Below are positions 14,341 to 28,600 of a DNA stretch of 64,000 bases, piece by piece; the stretch's first letter is position 1, and every line of letters starts with the position of its first letter. A program made the translations under genes and the position numbers. The DNA is taken from contig OZ023206.1 of the NCBI GenBank assembly GCA_963995525.1, forward strand, positions 8,858,766-8,922,765. The letters run 5' to 3'. The stretch comes from Escarpia spicata. Lineage: Eukaryota; Annelida; Polychaeta; Sabellida; Siboglinidae. Under the pieces are notes generated by a model. The model saw only the letters and a program-made list of their open reading frames with translations. It was not told where the DNA came from and did not search any database.

Positions 14341-17300
14341 TCGTTCGTTTGTTCGTTCATATGTACGTTCGTTTATTCGTCCGTTCGTTCAGGTTAAAAG
14401 ACAAGTTAAAACAGTTCTGGTTATTGGAAACGGACGAAAATTATTCGTCCGAAAGATTAGCATTTTATGACAGAGATAAATGGGATGATATCCCCGTGGT
14501 AGCATTGATATTACGTGTGGTGGTATTCTTGTAGTGACACCCGTACTTCCGTCAACAATTGAGTCAGCATTCAGGTTCTGACAATAATAGAACATTTGGT
14601 GGTTGGTCTCCTCGTCGATCTAACCGCTGTGACTCTACTGGTGACTACCTTACAATAACCTATTAAGTATTTCCTCAACGTTTTTACATTGAAAACATGG
14701 TATTTTAACTACACAAAATTAAAATTAACATAAAAAGCATACCGGTATTTACAAACTAACATTAACACAAATTAATTTGAATGTAGACTAATTAAATTTA
14801 CAAGTAATTAAAATTATAATTAAAATCTAACTCTGTTTAAATGTTCAAAATTACAATAAATTAAACTAAAATTAACTTAGGCAATGTTAAAAGGTATTAT
14901 ATGATTTCTAGACGCACAGATCACCTTTAAAAAACTCAGCTGCTCAGGCATTCTTTCCGGAACATGTTATGACGACCTTCCTGAATGTCAGTGAAGCGGA
15001 ATATCTGTTTGACCTGCCAGGTCATGTCAGAGACCAATGAAACGGTTTCCGTGTCGCTTGAGACTACACCCTCGGTCCATAAGTCATTGTTGTTCAGTGG
15101 ACCGTGACGATCGCAAGGCAACGTGACTAAGAGTGTGAAGCCAGTTCGGGTAAACACAGAGAGACAAACAGGAGTGGTTAAGCTCTATCCTGCGGTGTAC
15201 CTACAAGCAGTGCATACCCCGAAGCAGTGTTGTACACATAGATGAAAAATTGGTGGTCAGTCCGACCTTCAACTTTCAAATGGCAATTATTAATATACTA
15301 GTCCAGGCCAAGACTGTCCTGCATATTTGCGATATTCAGATTAACGAACCAGCGAATCTAAAATGAAAACATTAAATATCCCGTTCGGAAGTACACAAAT
15401 TTCACCATTATTGGCACTTGTCTAGTATCCGGGCCCACCACGGCTTTGTTGTCATAACAACAGTTTTGCCTGATTTTGATACCTTACGTGTTATTGCCAT
15501 CATTCAACATCAGCCAATGCATATTTACGATACACAAATATCGCGCGACAGTTCGCAACAACATATGTTGCTATACCGCTCGCTCATTGCGGTAACGCGT
15601 GACCACAGCAGCGCAGACTGTCGCAAACCGAGCCGCTCTGTGGAGCTCAACATGTGCTAAGGCGCAATATTTTTAAAAATAAATATGGCTGGGATGGTGT
15701 TGAATGATAGAACTAAACCAGTGAAGCATCACATTTTGGTAAACGTGTAGTTATAATGACGAAATCGAGGTTGGTCCGGATACTAGACAAGTGGTCCGTT
15801 ATATTCTTTTAATTAATCTCGAGTGTACGAGTTCGTGTATTTTATTTATTTTCCCAAGTTGATGATCGTTTTCGCAGTTGAGTAGAATACTGACCAATTT
15901 CGTTTAATTTGAATGTTGAATTAACTTATCACAGCTATGCCTTTGTGTGTGCACACTTATATATACACCGCTGCCTTTCTGACAGCCACATAACCGGTTT
16001 CGTAGGAAAATCATCAACTTGGGAAAATAAAAATATATATATATATATATATATAGATAGATAGATATAACGTATTGCACACTTACGTGTAATTAGTTAA
16101 TAATGTATCAGCCCAATAGGAATCGTTCATAGTTCACATATATCTCCATAACCGTTTCTGGGCAGAAATGATTTCACTAATTTTGATCCCGCTTTCCCGA
16201 AAGAAAGAAAGGATGACTAAAAAAAGGTAAATCAAAATGGCGACACATAACGAATGCCTTTGCTTATCCTGCGTGTGTGTGTATCAATTAGAATCCAGAA
16301 AACACAATGGCAAAATAAGTTGTGCAATACTACTTCAGGGTTCATGACTGTACATTTACAACTCCAAGACATTTTATATTACTTTTATTTAACAATCCGC
16401 TAGGTGGTGCCACTCATTTATTGAGCTTTCTAAGACTTGTTTGTGTACATCAAGCTATTCTGTATGGATTCGATTTCCCACTTTGCATCAAGCAACTTGT
16501 GATCTTTTTCCTGCTACAAGAACATGTCACTTCCGCCAGATTTCAACACAACTGTAACTGATACACCGTTTAATGTTACTTCAGATTGAATTAAATACAA
16601 TCTCAAAAATACCATATTTGAACACACAACTATGCCACTATAAAACAATTCAGCGCATATAATACTATGTGTGTTATTTTAAATACATATTAGTTTCCAT
16701 GATATCTAGAAATATGGCAAAACTGCATTCATATAAACATAAACAAAGGTTTGAAAACATGCATACAATACATACGTACACTGACGCATACATTCTTGCA
16801 AACACACATGCGTATTTACTCATACTAGCGATACATTCTAACATTCGAAATGCACTTGAACACTTTTCTTCGAGGGTGCATGTAAAACACTGTACATTAC
16901 ATAATTAGCTTTAGTAGCGTAACAATCTATTATTGTTACATGATGTTGATCACCGGGTCCGTTACATATGTTGCGGTATTTGATTGACGTTGAACGCAAA
17001 TTAAACATTAACCGCATGACCCTTTCGACGTTACATCGTTGCATTTATACGTGCTCGATGAGACAAGAACACGTTGAAGTCATCCTATTTAACTGTATGG
17101 CGTTACACACACTTAGGTATCGAGGTAGTGGGGAATTCATGGCACAGAAATTATATTCCATTAGTTGTATTACTTTGGGAACTCGTCGGTAATTCACATG
17201 AAGAGACACGTGAACGAAGCTGGCGATACGAACAGTGTTTATAACTTTGACCATTTCATTTAGTAGAGAATTATGCCAGTGTCCATATTATAACTACAGA

Positions 17301-17780
17301 AACGATATAGAAAGATGACGGTGAACTATATACAAAGATTTGGTACTGTTAGGTGGTTCGATCACGTCATCTGGTGAACGCGGTCAAGCTGAATAATTAT
17401 GCATATATTAGGTATACTCAGCATGCATGCACGGATATATATATACACACAATGCGTGCGCGCACAGACACACACACGCACGCAACACACACACACACTT
17501 GTGTGGGTGTATGCATGCATAATAATGCACGTGTGAATACCTCACCACCATTGCATATCCAAGTTCCCACCTACTTAACTACTTACCATTCTTCTCGTAT
17601 CGACACACTACTAAGTTGTCAGTCAACCAAAAACGCCAATATCTGTGCGCAGCAGAAGTGCAACTGTCCACACGCATGTGTACGTCTTTGTGTTAAGGAA
17701 TATAACTGCTTAGAGTTCTTCATTCTCCGATAACAAACGCTCAAGTACAAATGCCAGTCACGGTCATGCTTCGTAGTGCG
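14341..17780. repeat. Intergenic segment, duplicated at 53061-56620
   Basis: Runs collinear with 53061 onward at about 38.7 kb offset and is almost identical over much of its length. It contains an inverted repeat with core TTTTCCCAAGTTGATGAT at about 15850 and its complement at about 16011, a TA/GATA run near 16030-16070 and a short CA run near 17459-17500. No exon with consistent splice sites was found in it. Confidence 0.75.
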
Positions 17781-18051
17781 TCGTGAATCCACCGAATCAC
17801 AAATACACGACCAATGGAGGTTTGCTGGGTAAATGTCGCCACGTTCCACCGGAAAATCACCCTCCCTTGTTTTCGTTATCTTGTGAAGCGTCATCGGTGA
17901 CGTCAGCACCGTCTGGTTTCAACGGAGCTACTTCCTGTGGCGGGAGCACGGAGTTGTCGTTGACGTCCATCTTGTTTTCTTCGCCTTCGTCCGGGGTCGT
18001 GCTCTCAGCATCTCCCGTCGAGCTCTCGTCCGTCAGTTGTCCCGGTTAGAG

Positions 18052-18228
18052 TTACGTGTTCTCGTATGCATTGGAGAGATCTTGGTACACTCCTTCCGGA
18101 ATGTCGTCTGCCTTGTACAAGCTTTCATACGTACCATCAGGGGCATCAGGCAGCGGCCCGCGGTTGAGAGTGCTGGCGTTGGTTCTACTCATCACCACAC
18201 TGACGTTGTTGTCGTTTGGCGGATCAAC
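18052..18228 (-). pseudogene. Gene 2 terminal exon, truncated tail
   Basis: Acceptor CTTCAG, phase 0. It starts VDPPNDNN, where genes 3 and 4 have VDPPYDNN, so that tyrosine is lost. STLNRGPLPDAPDGTYE and GVYQD remain, then a TAA at 18052-18054 replaces the TAC of NTYLQP. The homologous remainder continues to about 17870 without being translated. One codon of the TYEDRAY stretch is also missing. Confidence 0.75.
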
Positions 18229-19211
18229 CTGAAGCAGTATTACAACGTGAGCCAGTCGGTCAACTATCGTAATCTGGAGCGTAGGCTAAGGGTGTGATGG
18301 GTGCGAACACACCCCACCTCCAACTGAGGTCAAAGATTTTGCCGCTCGACGGAAAAGAGTTCCGCTAGAAGCCACGTTCTTATTCAAACAGTTGAGTGAA
18401 CTGAAGCAACGTGGAGTGAACGAAAATAGTGCATATCCTACTTCAATGTTCCACCCACAACACTATAGCGCCACGCACGTCTGTGTTATAGACACGTGTT
18501 TAGATATAGTATTAATCAACTGATGCATGTTGACAATTGTCTACAATTGTACTAAAATGTTATCTATTTAAGGAAAACAATTATACATGTCAGCAACACC
18601 GTACCCTTTCTGGCAGTCACATAAACGGTTTCGTAGGAAAACAAGACGAACCTGTGTGTATGAGGTTATGAGTTGAGTCGCAAAATGTTCCATTTACACG
18701 GGGCGCCAAGATGTTACACACCTTCCTTGACACCATCAGCATATGTCACTGCTTTGCGTTATCACTGGGACAACATAAAACGTTGCGTTCTCTCTCTCTC
18801 TTCTTTTAGTTTTCAATATTAATTATGGCATCATTTCAAACACTTCACGTTGCTTCAGTTCTCTCAGTTGTATGACTTGCATATTTGGTTTATTTAGATG
18901 GTGGTGGATATAATAAAAAATTCATCGAATAATGTTCGCGCAGTGATTGCCGCTTAGATGCGTTCCAGAAAACACGAGATGGTGTTTGAGAATAAATAGA
19001 TCCGCCAAGGGATCAAGAATAAATAATGTTGAACAGTCGAATGACTAGGTAGCTCGCTATATAATAACTTACCTGACCTTAAGAAATCTAACCATGCCAT
19101 TCGCTTACAACTTAAGAAACGTATGCCCGAAACTAGTCCGGGTGTACATACGTCAAGCTAGCTAATTCGTATCAATTTAGTGATAGGAGGTAACATTTGA
19201 GATGACCTTAC

Positions 19212-19293
19212 ATCTCTTAGATCTTCGTACGTATCTGACTGAATGGAACTGACGCGGTAGACGCTGGGCTTGGTTTCCTCGACGTGCGGTGCT
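19212..19293 (-). CDS. Gene 2 cytoplasmic exon 1
   Basis: 82 bases, acceptor GTTTAG, donor GAT|GTAAGG, phase 2-0. It encodes APHVEETKPSVYRV followed by IQSDTYEDLRD. The open frame and splice sites are intact although the upstream membrane exon is gone. Confidence 0.7.
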
Positions 19294-19499
19294 CTAAACA
19301 CATCAGACAACACACCAATTCACTAAACCATTCAACGCTGTTCATCGATAAACACAGGCTTTATTAATGCATACAATCATGTGCTGAACATATCTCCCTT
19401 GTCTCTCAATTCATTGAGATTAGTCGCATATTATCTTTGTTGGTAGAAAACTCGGAATTACGTAATACATCAATGTTAGCTGTGAGTAGAGTAGAATAA

Positions 19500-19690
19500 T
19501 TGCCGACTGTATATTGCAGCTTGCAGGTAAAGTAGAATATATGAAAAATTGTGTTACAATGTCTGACTTAATATTTCATGCAAAGTAGAACAACTGGTGA
19601 AACATTGACAATGTCGGACTGTTTGTTACAAGTAAGGTAGAACGAATAGATACTATGTAGTAATATCCACCAGTTTGTTGCACGTAAAAA
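19500..19690. repeat. Diverged forerunner of the satellite
   Basis: Loosely repeated GTAAAGTAGAA and GTCGGACTG-type phrases at about 60-base spacing lie just below the regular array; related text is at 58260-58465 and, above the short array, at 59041-59090. These look like old satellite relatives. Confidence 0.5.
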
Positions 19691-22600
19691 AAAGAGAGAA
19701 GATGTGACAAGTACGGCAGAACAAAGAGAGAAGATGTAACAGATAAAGTAGAAACAGAGAGAAAAGGTGGCATGCAAATTAGAACAAAAATGTGACAAGT
19801 AAAGTAGAACTAAGAGAGAAGATGTGACAAGTAAAGTAGAACTAAGAGAGAAGATGTGACAAGAAAATTAGAACTAAGAGAGAAGATGTGACAAGTAAAG
19901 TAGAACTAAGAGAGAAGATGTGACAAGTAAAGTAGAACTAAGAGAGAAGATGTGACAAGTAAAGAAGAACTAAGAGAGAAGATGTGACAAGTAAAGTAGA
20001 ACTAAGAGAGAAGATGTGACAAGTAAAGTAGAACAAAGAGAGAAGATGTGACAAGTAAAGTAGAACTAAGAGAGAAGATGTGACAAGTAAAGTAGAACTA
20101 AGAGAGAAGATGTGACAAGTAAAATCGAACTAAGAGAGAAGATGTGACGAGTAAAGAAGTAAGAGAGAAGATGTGACAAGTAAAGTAGAACTAAGAGAGA
20201 AGATGTGACAAGTAAAGAAGAACTAAGAGAGAAGATGTGACAAGTAAAGTAGAACTAAGAGAGAAGATGTGACAAGTAAAGTAGAACTAAGAGAGAAGAT
20301 GTGACAAGTAAAGTAGAAATAAGAGAATATGTGACAAGTAAAGAAGAACTTGGAGAGAAGATGTGACAAGTAAAGTAGAACTAAGAGAGAAGATGTGACA
20401 AGTAAAGAAGAACTAAGAGAGAAGATGTGACAAGTAAAGAAGAACTAAGAGAGAAGATGTGACAAGTAAAGTAGAACTAAGAGAAAAGATGTGACAAGTA
20501 AAGTAGAACTAAGAGAGAAGATGTGACAAGTAAAGAAGAACTAAGAGAGAAGATGTGACAAGTAAAGTAGAACTAAGAGAGAAGATGTGACAAGTAAAGT
20601 AGAACAAAGAGAGAAGATGTGACAAGTAAAGTAGAACTAAGAGAGAAGATGTGACAAGTAAAGTAGAACTAAGAGAGAAGATGTGACAAGTAAAATCGAA
20701 CTAAGAGAGAAGATGTGACGAGTAAAGAAGTAAGAGAGAAGATGTGACAAGTAAAGTAGAACTAAGAGAGAAGATGTGACAAGTAAAGAAGAACTAAGAG
20801 AGAAGATGTGACAAGTAAAGTAGAACTAAGAGAGAAGATGTGACAAGTAAAGTAGAACTAAGAGAGAAGATGTGACAAGTAAAGTAGAAATAAGAGAATA
20901 TGTGACAAGTAAAGAAGAACTTGGAGAGAAGATGTGACAAGTAAAGTAGAACTAAGAGAGAAGATGTGACAAGTAAAGAAGAACTAAGAGAGAAGATGTG
21001 ACAAGTAAAGAAGAACTAAGAGAGAAGATGTGACAAGTAAAGAAGAACTAAGAGAGAAGATGTGACAAGTAAAGAAGAACTAAGAGAGAAGATGTGACAA
21101 GTAAAGAAGAACTAAGAGAGAAGATGTGACAAGTAAAGAAGTACTAAGAGAGAAGAGGTGACAAGTAAAGTAGAAAAAAAAATGTTACCATTAAAATAAA
21201 ACAAAGAGAGAAAATGTGACAGATAAAGTAGAAACAGAGAGAAAAGGTGGCATGCAAAGTAGAACAAAAATGTGACAAATAAAGTAGAACTAAGAGAGAA
21301 GATGTGACAAGTAAAGTAGAACTAAGAGAGAAGATGTGACAAGTAAAGTAGAAATAAGAGAGAAGATGTGACAAGTAAAGAAGAACTTGGAGAGAAGATG
21401 TGACAAGTAAAGTAGAACTAAGAGAGAAGATGTGACAAGTAAAGAAGAACTAAGAGAGAAGATGTGACAAGTAAAGAAGAACTAAGAGAGAAGATGTGAA
21501 AAGTAAAGAAGAACTAAGAGAGAAGATGTGACAAGTAAAGAAGAACTAAGAGAAAAGTTGTGACAAGTAAAGAAGAACTAAGTGAGAAGATGTGACAAGT
21601 AAAGTAGAACTAAGAGAGAAGATGTGACAAGTAAAGTAGAACTAAGAGAGAAGATGTGACAAATAAAGTAGAAATAAGAGAGAAGATGTGACAGATAAAG
21701 TAGAAAAAGAGAGAAAAGGTGGCATGTAAAGTAGAACAAAAATGTGACAAGTAAACCAGAACAAAAAGAAAGAACGTGTGACTAGTAAAATATAACAAAG
21801 AGAAATGATGTGACAAGTAAAGTAGAACTAAGAGAGAAGACGTGACACGTAAAGTAGAACTAAGAGAGAAGATGAGATAAGTAAAGTAGAACTAAGAGAG
21901 AAGATGTGACAAGTAAAGTAGAACTAAGAGAGAAGATGTGACAAGTAAAGTAGAACTAAGAGAGAAGATGCGACAAGTAAAGTATAACTAAGAGAGAAGA
22001 TGTGACAAGTAAAGTAGAACTAAGAGAGAAGATGTGACAAGTAAAGTAGAACTAAGAGAGAAGACTGACAAGTAAATTAGAACTAAGAGAGAAGATGCGA
22101 CAAGTAAAGTAGAACCAAGAGAGAAGATGCGACAAGTATAGTAGAACTAAGAGAGAAGATGTGACAACTAAAGTAGAAACAAGAGAAAAGATGTGACAAG
22201 TAAAGTAGAACTAAGAGAGAAGATGCGACAAGTAAAGTATAACTAAGAGAGAAGATGTGACAAGTAAAGTTGAACTAAGAGAAAAGATGTGACAAGAAAA
22301 GTAGAGCTAAGAGAGAAGATGGGACAAGTAAAGTAGAACTAAGAGAGAAGATGCGACAAGTAAAGCAGAACTAAGAGATAAGATGTGACAAGTAAAGTAG
22401 AACTAAGAGAGAAGATGCGACAAGTGAAGTAGAACTAAGAGAGAAGATGTGACAAGTACAGTAGGACTAAGAGAGAAGATGTGACAAGTAAAGTAGAACT
22501 AAGAGAGAAGATGTGACAGAAAAAGTAGAAAAAGAGAAAAAAGGTTGCATGTAAAGTAGAACAAAAATGTGACAAATAAACCAGAACAAAAAGAAAGAAC

Positions 22601-25600
22601 GTGTGTCTAGTAAAATATAACAAAGAGAAAAAAACTGACAAGTAAAATAGAATAAAGAAAAATGATGTGACAAGTAAAGTAGAACTAAGAGAGAAGATGT
22701 GACAAGTAAAGTAGAACTAAGAGAGAAGATGTGATAAGTAAAGTAAAACTAAGAGAGAAGATGCGACAAGTAAAGTAGAACTAAGAGAGAAGATGTGACA
22801 AGTAAATTAGAACTGAGAGAGAAGATGCGACAAGTAAAGTAGAACTAAGAGAGAAGATGTGACAAGTAAAGTAGAACTAAGACAGAAGATGCGGCAAGTA
22901 AAGTAGATCTAAGAGAGAAGATGCGACAAGTAAAATAGAACTAAGAGAGAAGATGCGACAAGTAAAGTAGAACTAAGAGAGAAGATGTGACAAGTAAAGT
23001 AGAACTAAGACAGAAGATGCGACAAGTAAAGTAGATCTAAGAGAGAAGATGCGACAAGTAAAGTAGAACTAAGAGAGAAGATGCGACAAGTAAAGTAGAA
23101 CTAAGAGAGAAGATGTGACAAGTAAAGTAGAACTAAGAGAGAAGATGTGACAAGTAAAGTAGAACTAAGAGAGAAGATTGACAAGTAAATTAGAACTAAG
23201 AGAGAAGATACGTCAAGTAAAGTAGAACCAAGAGAGAAGATGCGACAAGTAAAGAAGAACTAAGAGAGAAGATGTGACAAGTAAAGTAGAACTAAGAGAG
23301 AAGATGTGACAAGTAAAGTAGAACTAAGAAAGAAGATGCGAAAAGTAAAGTAGAACTAAGAGAGAAGATGTGACAAGTAAAGTAGAACTAAGAGAGAAGA
23401 TGTGACAAATAAAGTAGAAATAAGAGAGAAGATGTGACAGATAAAGTAGAAAAAGAGAGAAAAGGTGGCATGTAATGTAGATCAAAAATGTGGCAAGTAA
23501 ACCAGAACAAAAATAAAGAACGTGTGACTAGTAAAATATAACAAAGAGAAATGATGTGACAATTAAAGTAGAACTAAGAGAGAAGATGTGACACATAAAG
23601 TAGAACTAAGAGAGAAGATGTGACAAGTAAAGTAGAACTAAGAGAGAATATGTGACAAGTAAAGTAAAACTAAGAGATAAGATGCGACAAGTAAAGCAGA
23701 ACTAAGAGATAAGATGTGACATGTAAAGTAGAACTAAGAGAGAAGATGCGACAAGTAAAGTAGAACTAAGAGAGAAGATGTGACAAGTAAAGTAGAACTA
23801 AGAGAGAAGATGTGACAAGTAAAGTAGAACTAAGAGAGAAGATATGACAGATAAAGTAGAAAAAGAGAGAAAAGGTGGCATGTAAAGTAGAACAAAAATG
23901 TGACAAGTAAACCAGAACAAAAAGAAAGAACGTGTGACTAGTAAAATATAACAAAGAGAAATGATGTGACAAGTAAAGTAGAACTAAGAGAGAAGACGTG
24001 ACACGTAAAGTAGAACTAAGAGAGAAGATGCGACAAGTAAAGTAGAACTAAGAGAGAAGATGTGACAAGTAAAGTAGAACTAAGAGAGAAGATGTGACAA
24101 GTAAAGTAGAACTAAGAGAGAAGATGCGACAAGTAAAGTATAACTAAGAGAGAAGATGTGACAAGTAAAGTAGAACTAAGAGAGAATATGCGACAAGTAA
24201 AGTAGAACTAAGACAGAAGATGTGACAAGTAAAGTAGAACTAAGAGAGAAGATGTGACAAGTAAAGTAGAACTAAGAGAGAAGATGTGACAAGTAAAGTA
24301 GAACTAAGAGAGAAGATGTGACAAGTAAAGTAGAACTAAGAGAGAAGATTGACAAGTAAATTAGAACTAAGAGAGAAGATACGACAAGTAAAGTAGAACC
24401 AAGAGAGAAGATGCGACAAGTAAAGTAGAACTAAGAGAGAAGATGTGACAACTAAAGTAGAACCAAGAGAGAAGATGTGACAAGAAAAGTAGAGCTAAGA
24501 GAGAAGATGGGACAAGTAAAGTAGAACTAAGAGAGAAGATGCGACAAGTAAAGTAGAACCAAGAGAGAAGATGTGACATGTAAAGTAGGACTAAGAGAGA
24601 AGATGCGACAAGTAAAGTAGAACTAAGAGAGAAGATGTGACAAGTAAAGTATAACTAAGAGAGAAGATGTGACAAGTAAAGTAGAACTAAGAAAGAAGAT
24701 GCGAAAAGTAAAGTAGAACTAAGAGAGAAGATGTGACAAGAAAAGTAGAACTAAGAGAGAAGATGTGACAAATAAAGTACAAATAAGAGAGAAGATGTGA
24801 CAGATAAAGTAGAAAAAGAGAGAAAAGCTGGCATGTAATGTACATCAAAAATGTGGCAAGTAAACCAGAACAAAAATAAAGAACGTGTGACTAGTAAAAT
24901 ATAACAAAGAGAAATGATGTGACAATTAAAGTAGAACTAAGAGAGAAGATGTGACACATAAAGTAGAACTAAGAGAGAAGATGTGACAAGTAAAGTAGAA
25001 CTAAGAGAAAATATGTGACAAGTAAAGTAAAACTAAGAGATAAGATGCGACAAGTAAAGCAGAACTAAGAGATAAGATGTGACATGTAAAGTAGAACTAA
25101 GAGAGAAGATGCGACAAGTAAAGTAGAACTAAGAGAGAAGATGTGACAAGTAAAGTAGAACTAAGAGAGAAGATGTGACAAGTAAAGTAGAACTAAGAGA
25201 GAAGATATGACAGATAAAGTAGAAAAAGAGAGAAAAGGTGGCATGTAAAGTAGAACAAAAATGTGACAAGTAAACCAGAACAAAAAGAAAGAACGTGTGA
25301 CTAGTAAAATATAACAAAGAGAAATGATGTGACAAGTAAAGTAGAACTAAGAGAGAAGACGTGACACGTAAAGTAGAACTAAGAGAGAAGATGCGACAAG
25401 TAAAGTAGAACTAAGAGAGAAGATGTGACAAGTAAAGTAGAACTAAGAGAGAAGATGTGACAAGTAAAGTAGAACTAAGAGAGAAGATGCGACAAGTAAA
25501 GTATAACTAAGAGAGAAGATGTGACAAGTAAAGTAGAACTAAGAGAGAATATGCGACAAGTAAAGTAGAACTAAGACAGAAGATGTGACAAGTAAAGTAG

Positions 25601-28600
25601 AACTAAGAGAGAAGATGTGACAAGTAAAGTAGAACTAAGAGAGAAGATGTGACAAGTAAAGTAGAACTAAGAGAGAAGATGTGACAAGTAAAGTAGAACT
25701 AAGAGAGAAAATTGACAAGTAAATTAGAACTAAGAGAGAAGATACGACAAGTAAAGTAGAACCAAGAGAGAAGATGCGACAAGTAAAGTAGAACTAAGAG
25801 AGAAGATGTGACAACTAAAGTAGAACCAAGAGAGAAGATGTGACAAGAAAAGTAGAGCTAAGAGAGAAGATGGGACAAGTAAAGTAGAACTAAGAGAGAA
25901 GATATGACAGATAAAGTAGAAAAAGAGAGAAAAGGTGGCATGTAAAGTAGAACAAAAATGTGACAAGTAAACCAGAACAAAAAGAAAGAACGTGTGACTA
26001 GTAAAATATAACAAAGAGAAATGATGTGACAAGTAAAGTAGAACTAAGAGAGAAGACGTGACACGTAAAGTAGAACTAAGAGAGAAGATGCGACAAGTAA
26101 AGTAGAACTAAGAGAGAAGATGTGACAAGTAAAGTAGAACTAAGAGAGAAGATGTGACAAGTAAAGTAGAACTAAGAGAGAAGATGCGACAAGTAAAGTA
26201 TAACTAAGAGAGAAGATGTGACAAGTAAAGTAGAACTAAGAGAGAATATGCGACAAGTAAAGTAGAACTAAGACAGAAGATGTGACAAGTAAAGTAGAAC
26301 TAAGAGAGAAGATGTGACAAGTAAAGTAGAACTAAGAGAGAAGATGTGACAAGTAAAGTAGAACTAAGAGAGAAGATGTGACAAGTAAAGTAGAACTAAG
26401 AGAGAAGATTGACAAGTAAATTAGAACTAAGAGAGAAGATACGACAAGTAAAGTAGAACCAAGAGAGAAGATGCGACAAGTAAAGTAGAACTAAGAGAGA
26501 AGATGTGACAACTAAAGTAGAACCAAGAGAGAAGATGTGACAAGAAAAGTAGAGCTAAGAGAGAAGATGGGACAAGTAAAGTAGAACTAAGAGAGAAGAT
26601 GCGACAAGTAAAGTAGAACCAAGAGAGAAGATGTGACATGTAAAGTAGGACTAAGAGAGAAGATGCGACAAGTAAAGTAGAACTAAGAGAGAAGATGTGA
26701 CAAGTAAAGTATAACTAAGAGAGAAGATGTGACAAGTAAAGTAGAACTAAGAAAGAAGATGCGAAAAGTAAAGTAGAACTAAGAGAGAAGATGTGACAAG
26801 AAAAGTAGAACTAAGAGAGAAGATGTGACAAATAAAGTACAAATAAGAGAGAAGATGTGACAGATAAAGTAGAAAAAGAGAGAAAAGCTGGCATGTAATG
26901 TACATCAAAAATGTGGCAAGTAAACCAGAACAAAAATAAAGAACGTGTGACTAATAAAATATAACAAAGAGAAATGATGTGACAATTAAAGTAGAACTAA
27001 GAGAGAAGATGTGACACATAAAGTAGAACTAAGAGAGAAGATGTGACAAGTAAAGTAGAACTAAGAGAGAATATGTGACAAGTAAAGTAAAACTAAGAGA
27101 TAAGATGCGACAAGTAAAGCAGAACTAAGAGATAAGATGTGACATGTAAAGTAGAACTAAGAGAGAAGATGCGACAAGTAAAGTAGAACTAAGAGAGAAG
27201 ATGTGACAAGTAAAGTAGAACTAAGAGAGAAGATGTGACAAGTAAAGTAGAACTAAGAGAGAAGATGTGACAAGTAAAGTAGAACTAAGAGAGAAGATAT
27301 GACAGATAAAGTAGAAAAAGAGAGAAAAGGTGGCATGTAAAGTAGAACAAAAATGTGACAAGTAAACCAGAACAAAAAGAAAGAACGTGTGACTAGTAAA
27401 ATATAACAAAGAGAAATGATGTGACAAGTAAAGTAGAACTAAGAGAGAAGACGCGACACGTAAAGTAGAACTAAGAGAGAAGATGCGACAAGTAAAGTAG
27501 AACTAAGAGAGAAGATGTGACAAGTAAAGTAGAACTAAGAGAGAAGATGTGACAAGTAAAGTAGAACTAAGAGAGAAGATGCGACAAGTAAAGTATAACT
27601 AAGAGAGAAGATGTGACAAGTAAAGTAGAACTAAGAGAGAATATGCGACAAGTAAAGTAGAACTAAGACAGAAGATGTGACAAGTAAAGTAGAACTAAGA
27701 GAGAAGATGTGACAAGTAAAGTAGAACTAAGAGAGAAGATGTGACAAGTAAAGTAGAACTAAGAGAGAAGATGTGACAAGTAAAGTAGAACTAAGAGAGA
27801 AGATTGACAAGTAAATTAGAACTAAGAGAGAAGATACGACAAGTAAAGTAGAACCAAGAGAGAAGATGCGACAAGTAAAGTAGAACTAAGAGAGAAGATG
27901 TGACAACTAAAGTAGAACCAAGAGAGAAGATGTGACAAGAAAAGTAGAGCTAAGAGAGAAGATGGGACAAGTAAAGTAGAACTAAGAGAGAAGATGCGAC
28001 AAGTAAAGTAGAACCAAGAGAGAAGATGTGACATGTAAAGTAGGACTAAGAGAGAAGATGCGACAAGTAAAGTAGAACTAAGAGAGAAGATGTGACAAGT
28101 AAAGTATAACTAAGAGAGAAGATGTGACAAGTAAAGTAGAACTAAGAAAGAAGATGCGAAAAGTAAAGTAGAACTAAGAGAGAAGATGTGACAAGAAAAG
28201 TAGAACTAAGAGAGAAGATGTGACAAATAAAGTACAAATAAGAGAGAAGATGTGACAGATAAAGTAGAAAAAGAGAGAAAAGCTGGCATGTAATGTACAT
28301 CAAAAATGTGGCAAGTAAACCAGAACAAAAATAAAGAACGTGTGACAAATAAAATATAACAAAGAGAAATGATGTGACAATTAAAGCAGAACTGAGAGAG
28401 AAGATGTGACACGTAAAGTAGAACTAAGAGAGAAGATGTGACAAGTAAAGTAGAACTAAGAGAGAAGATGTGACAAGTAAAGTAAAACTAAGAGATAAGA
28501 TGCGACAAGTAAAGCAGAACTAAGAGATAAGATGTGACATGTAAAGTAGAACTAAGAGAGAAGATGCGACAAGTAAAGTAGAACTAAGAGAGAAGATGTG

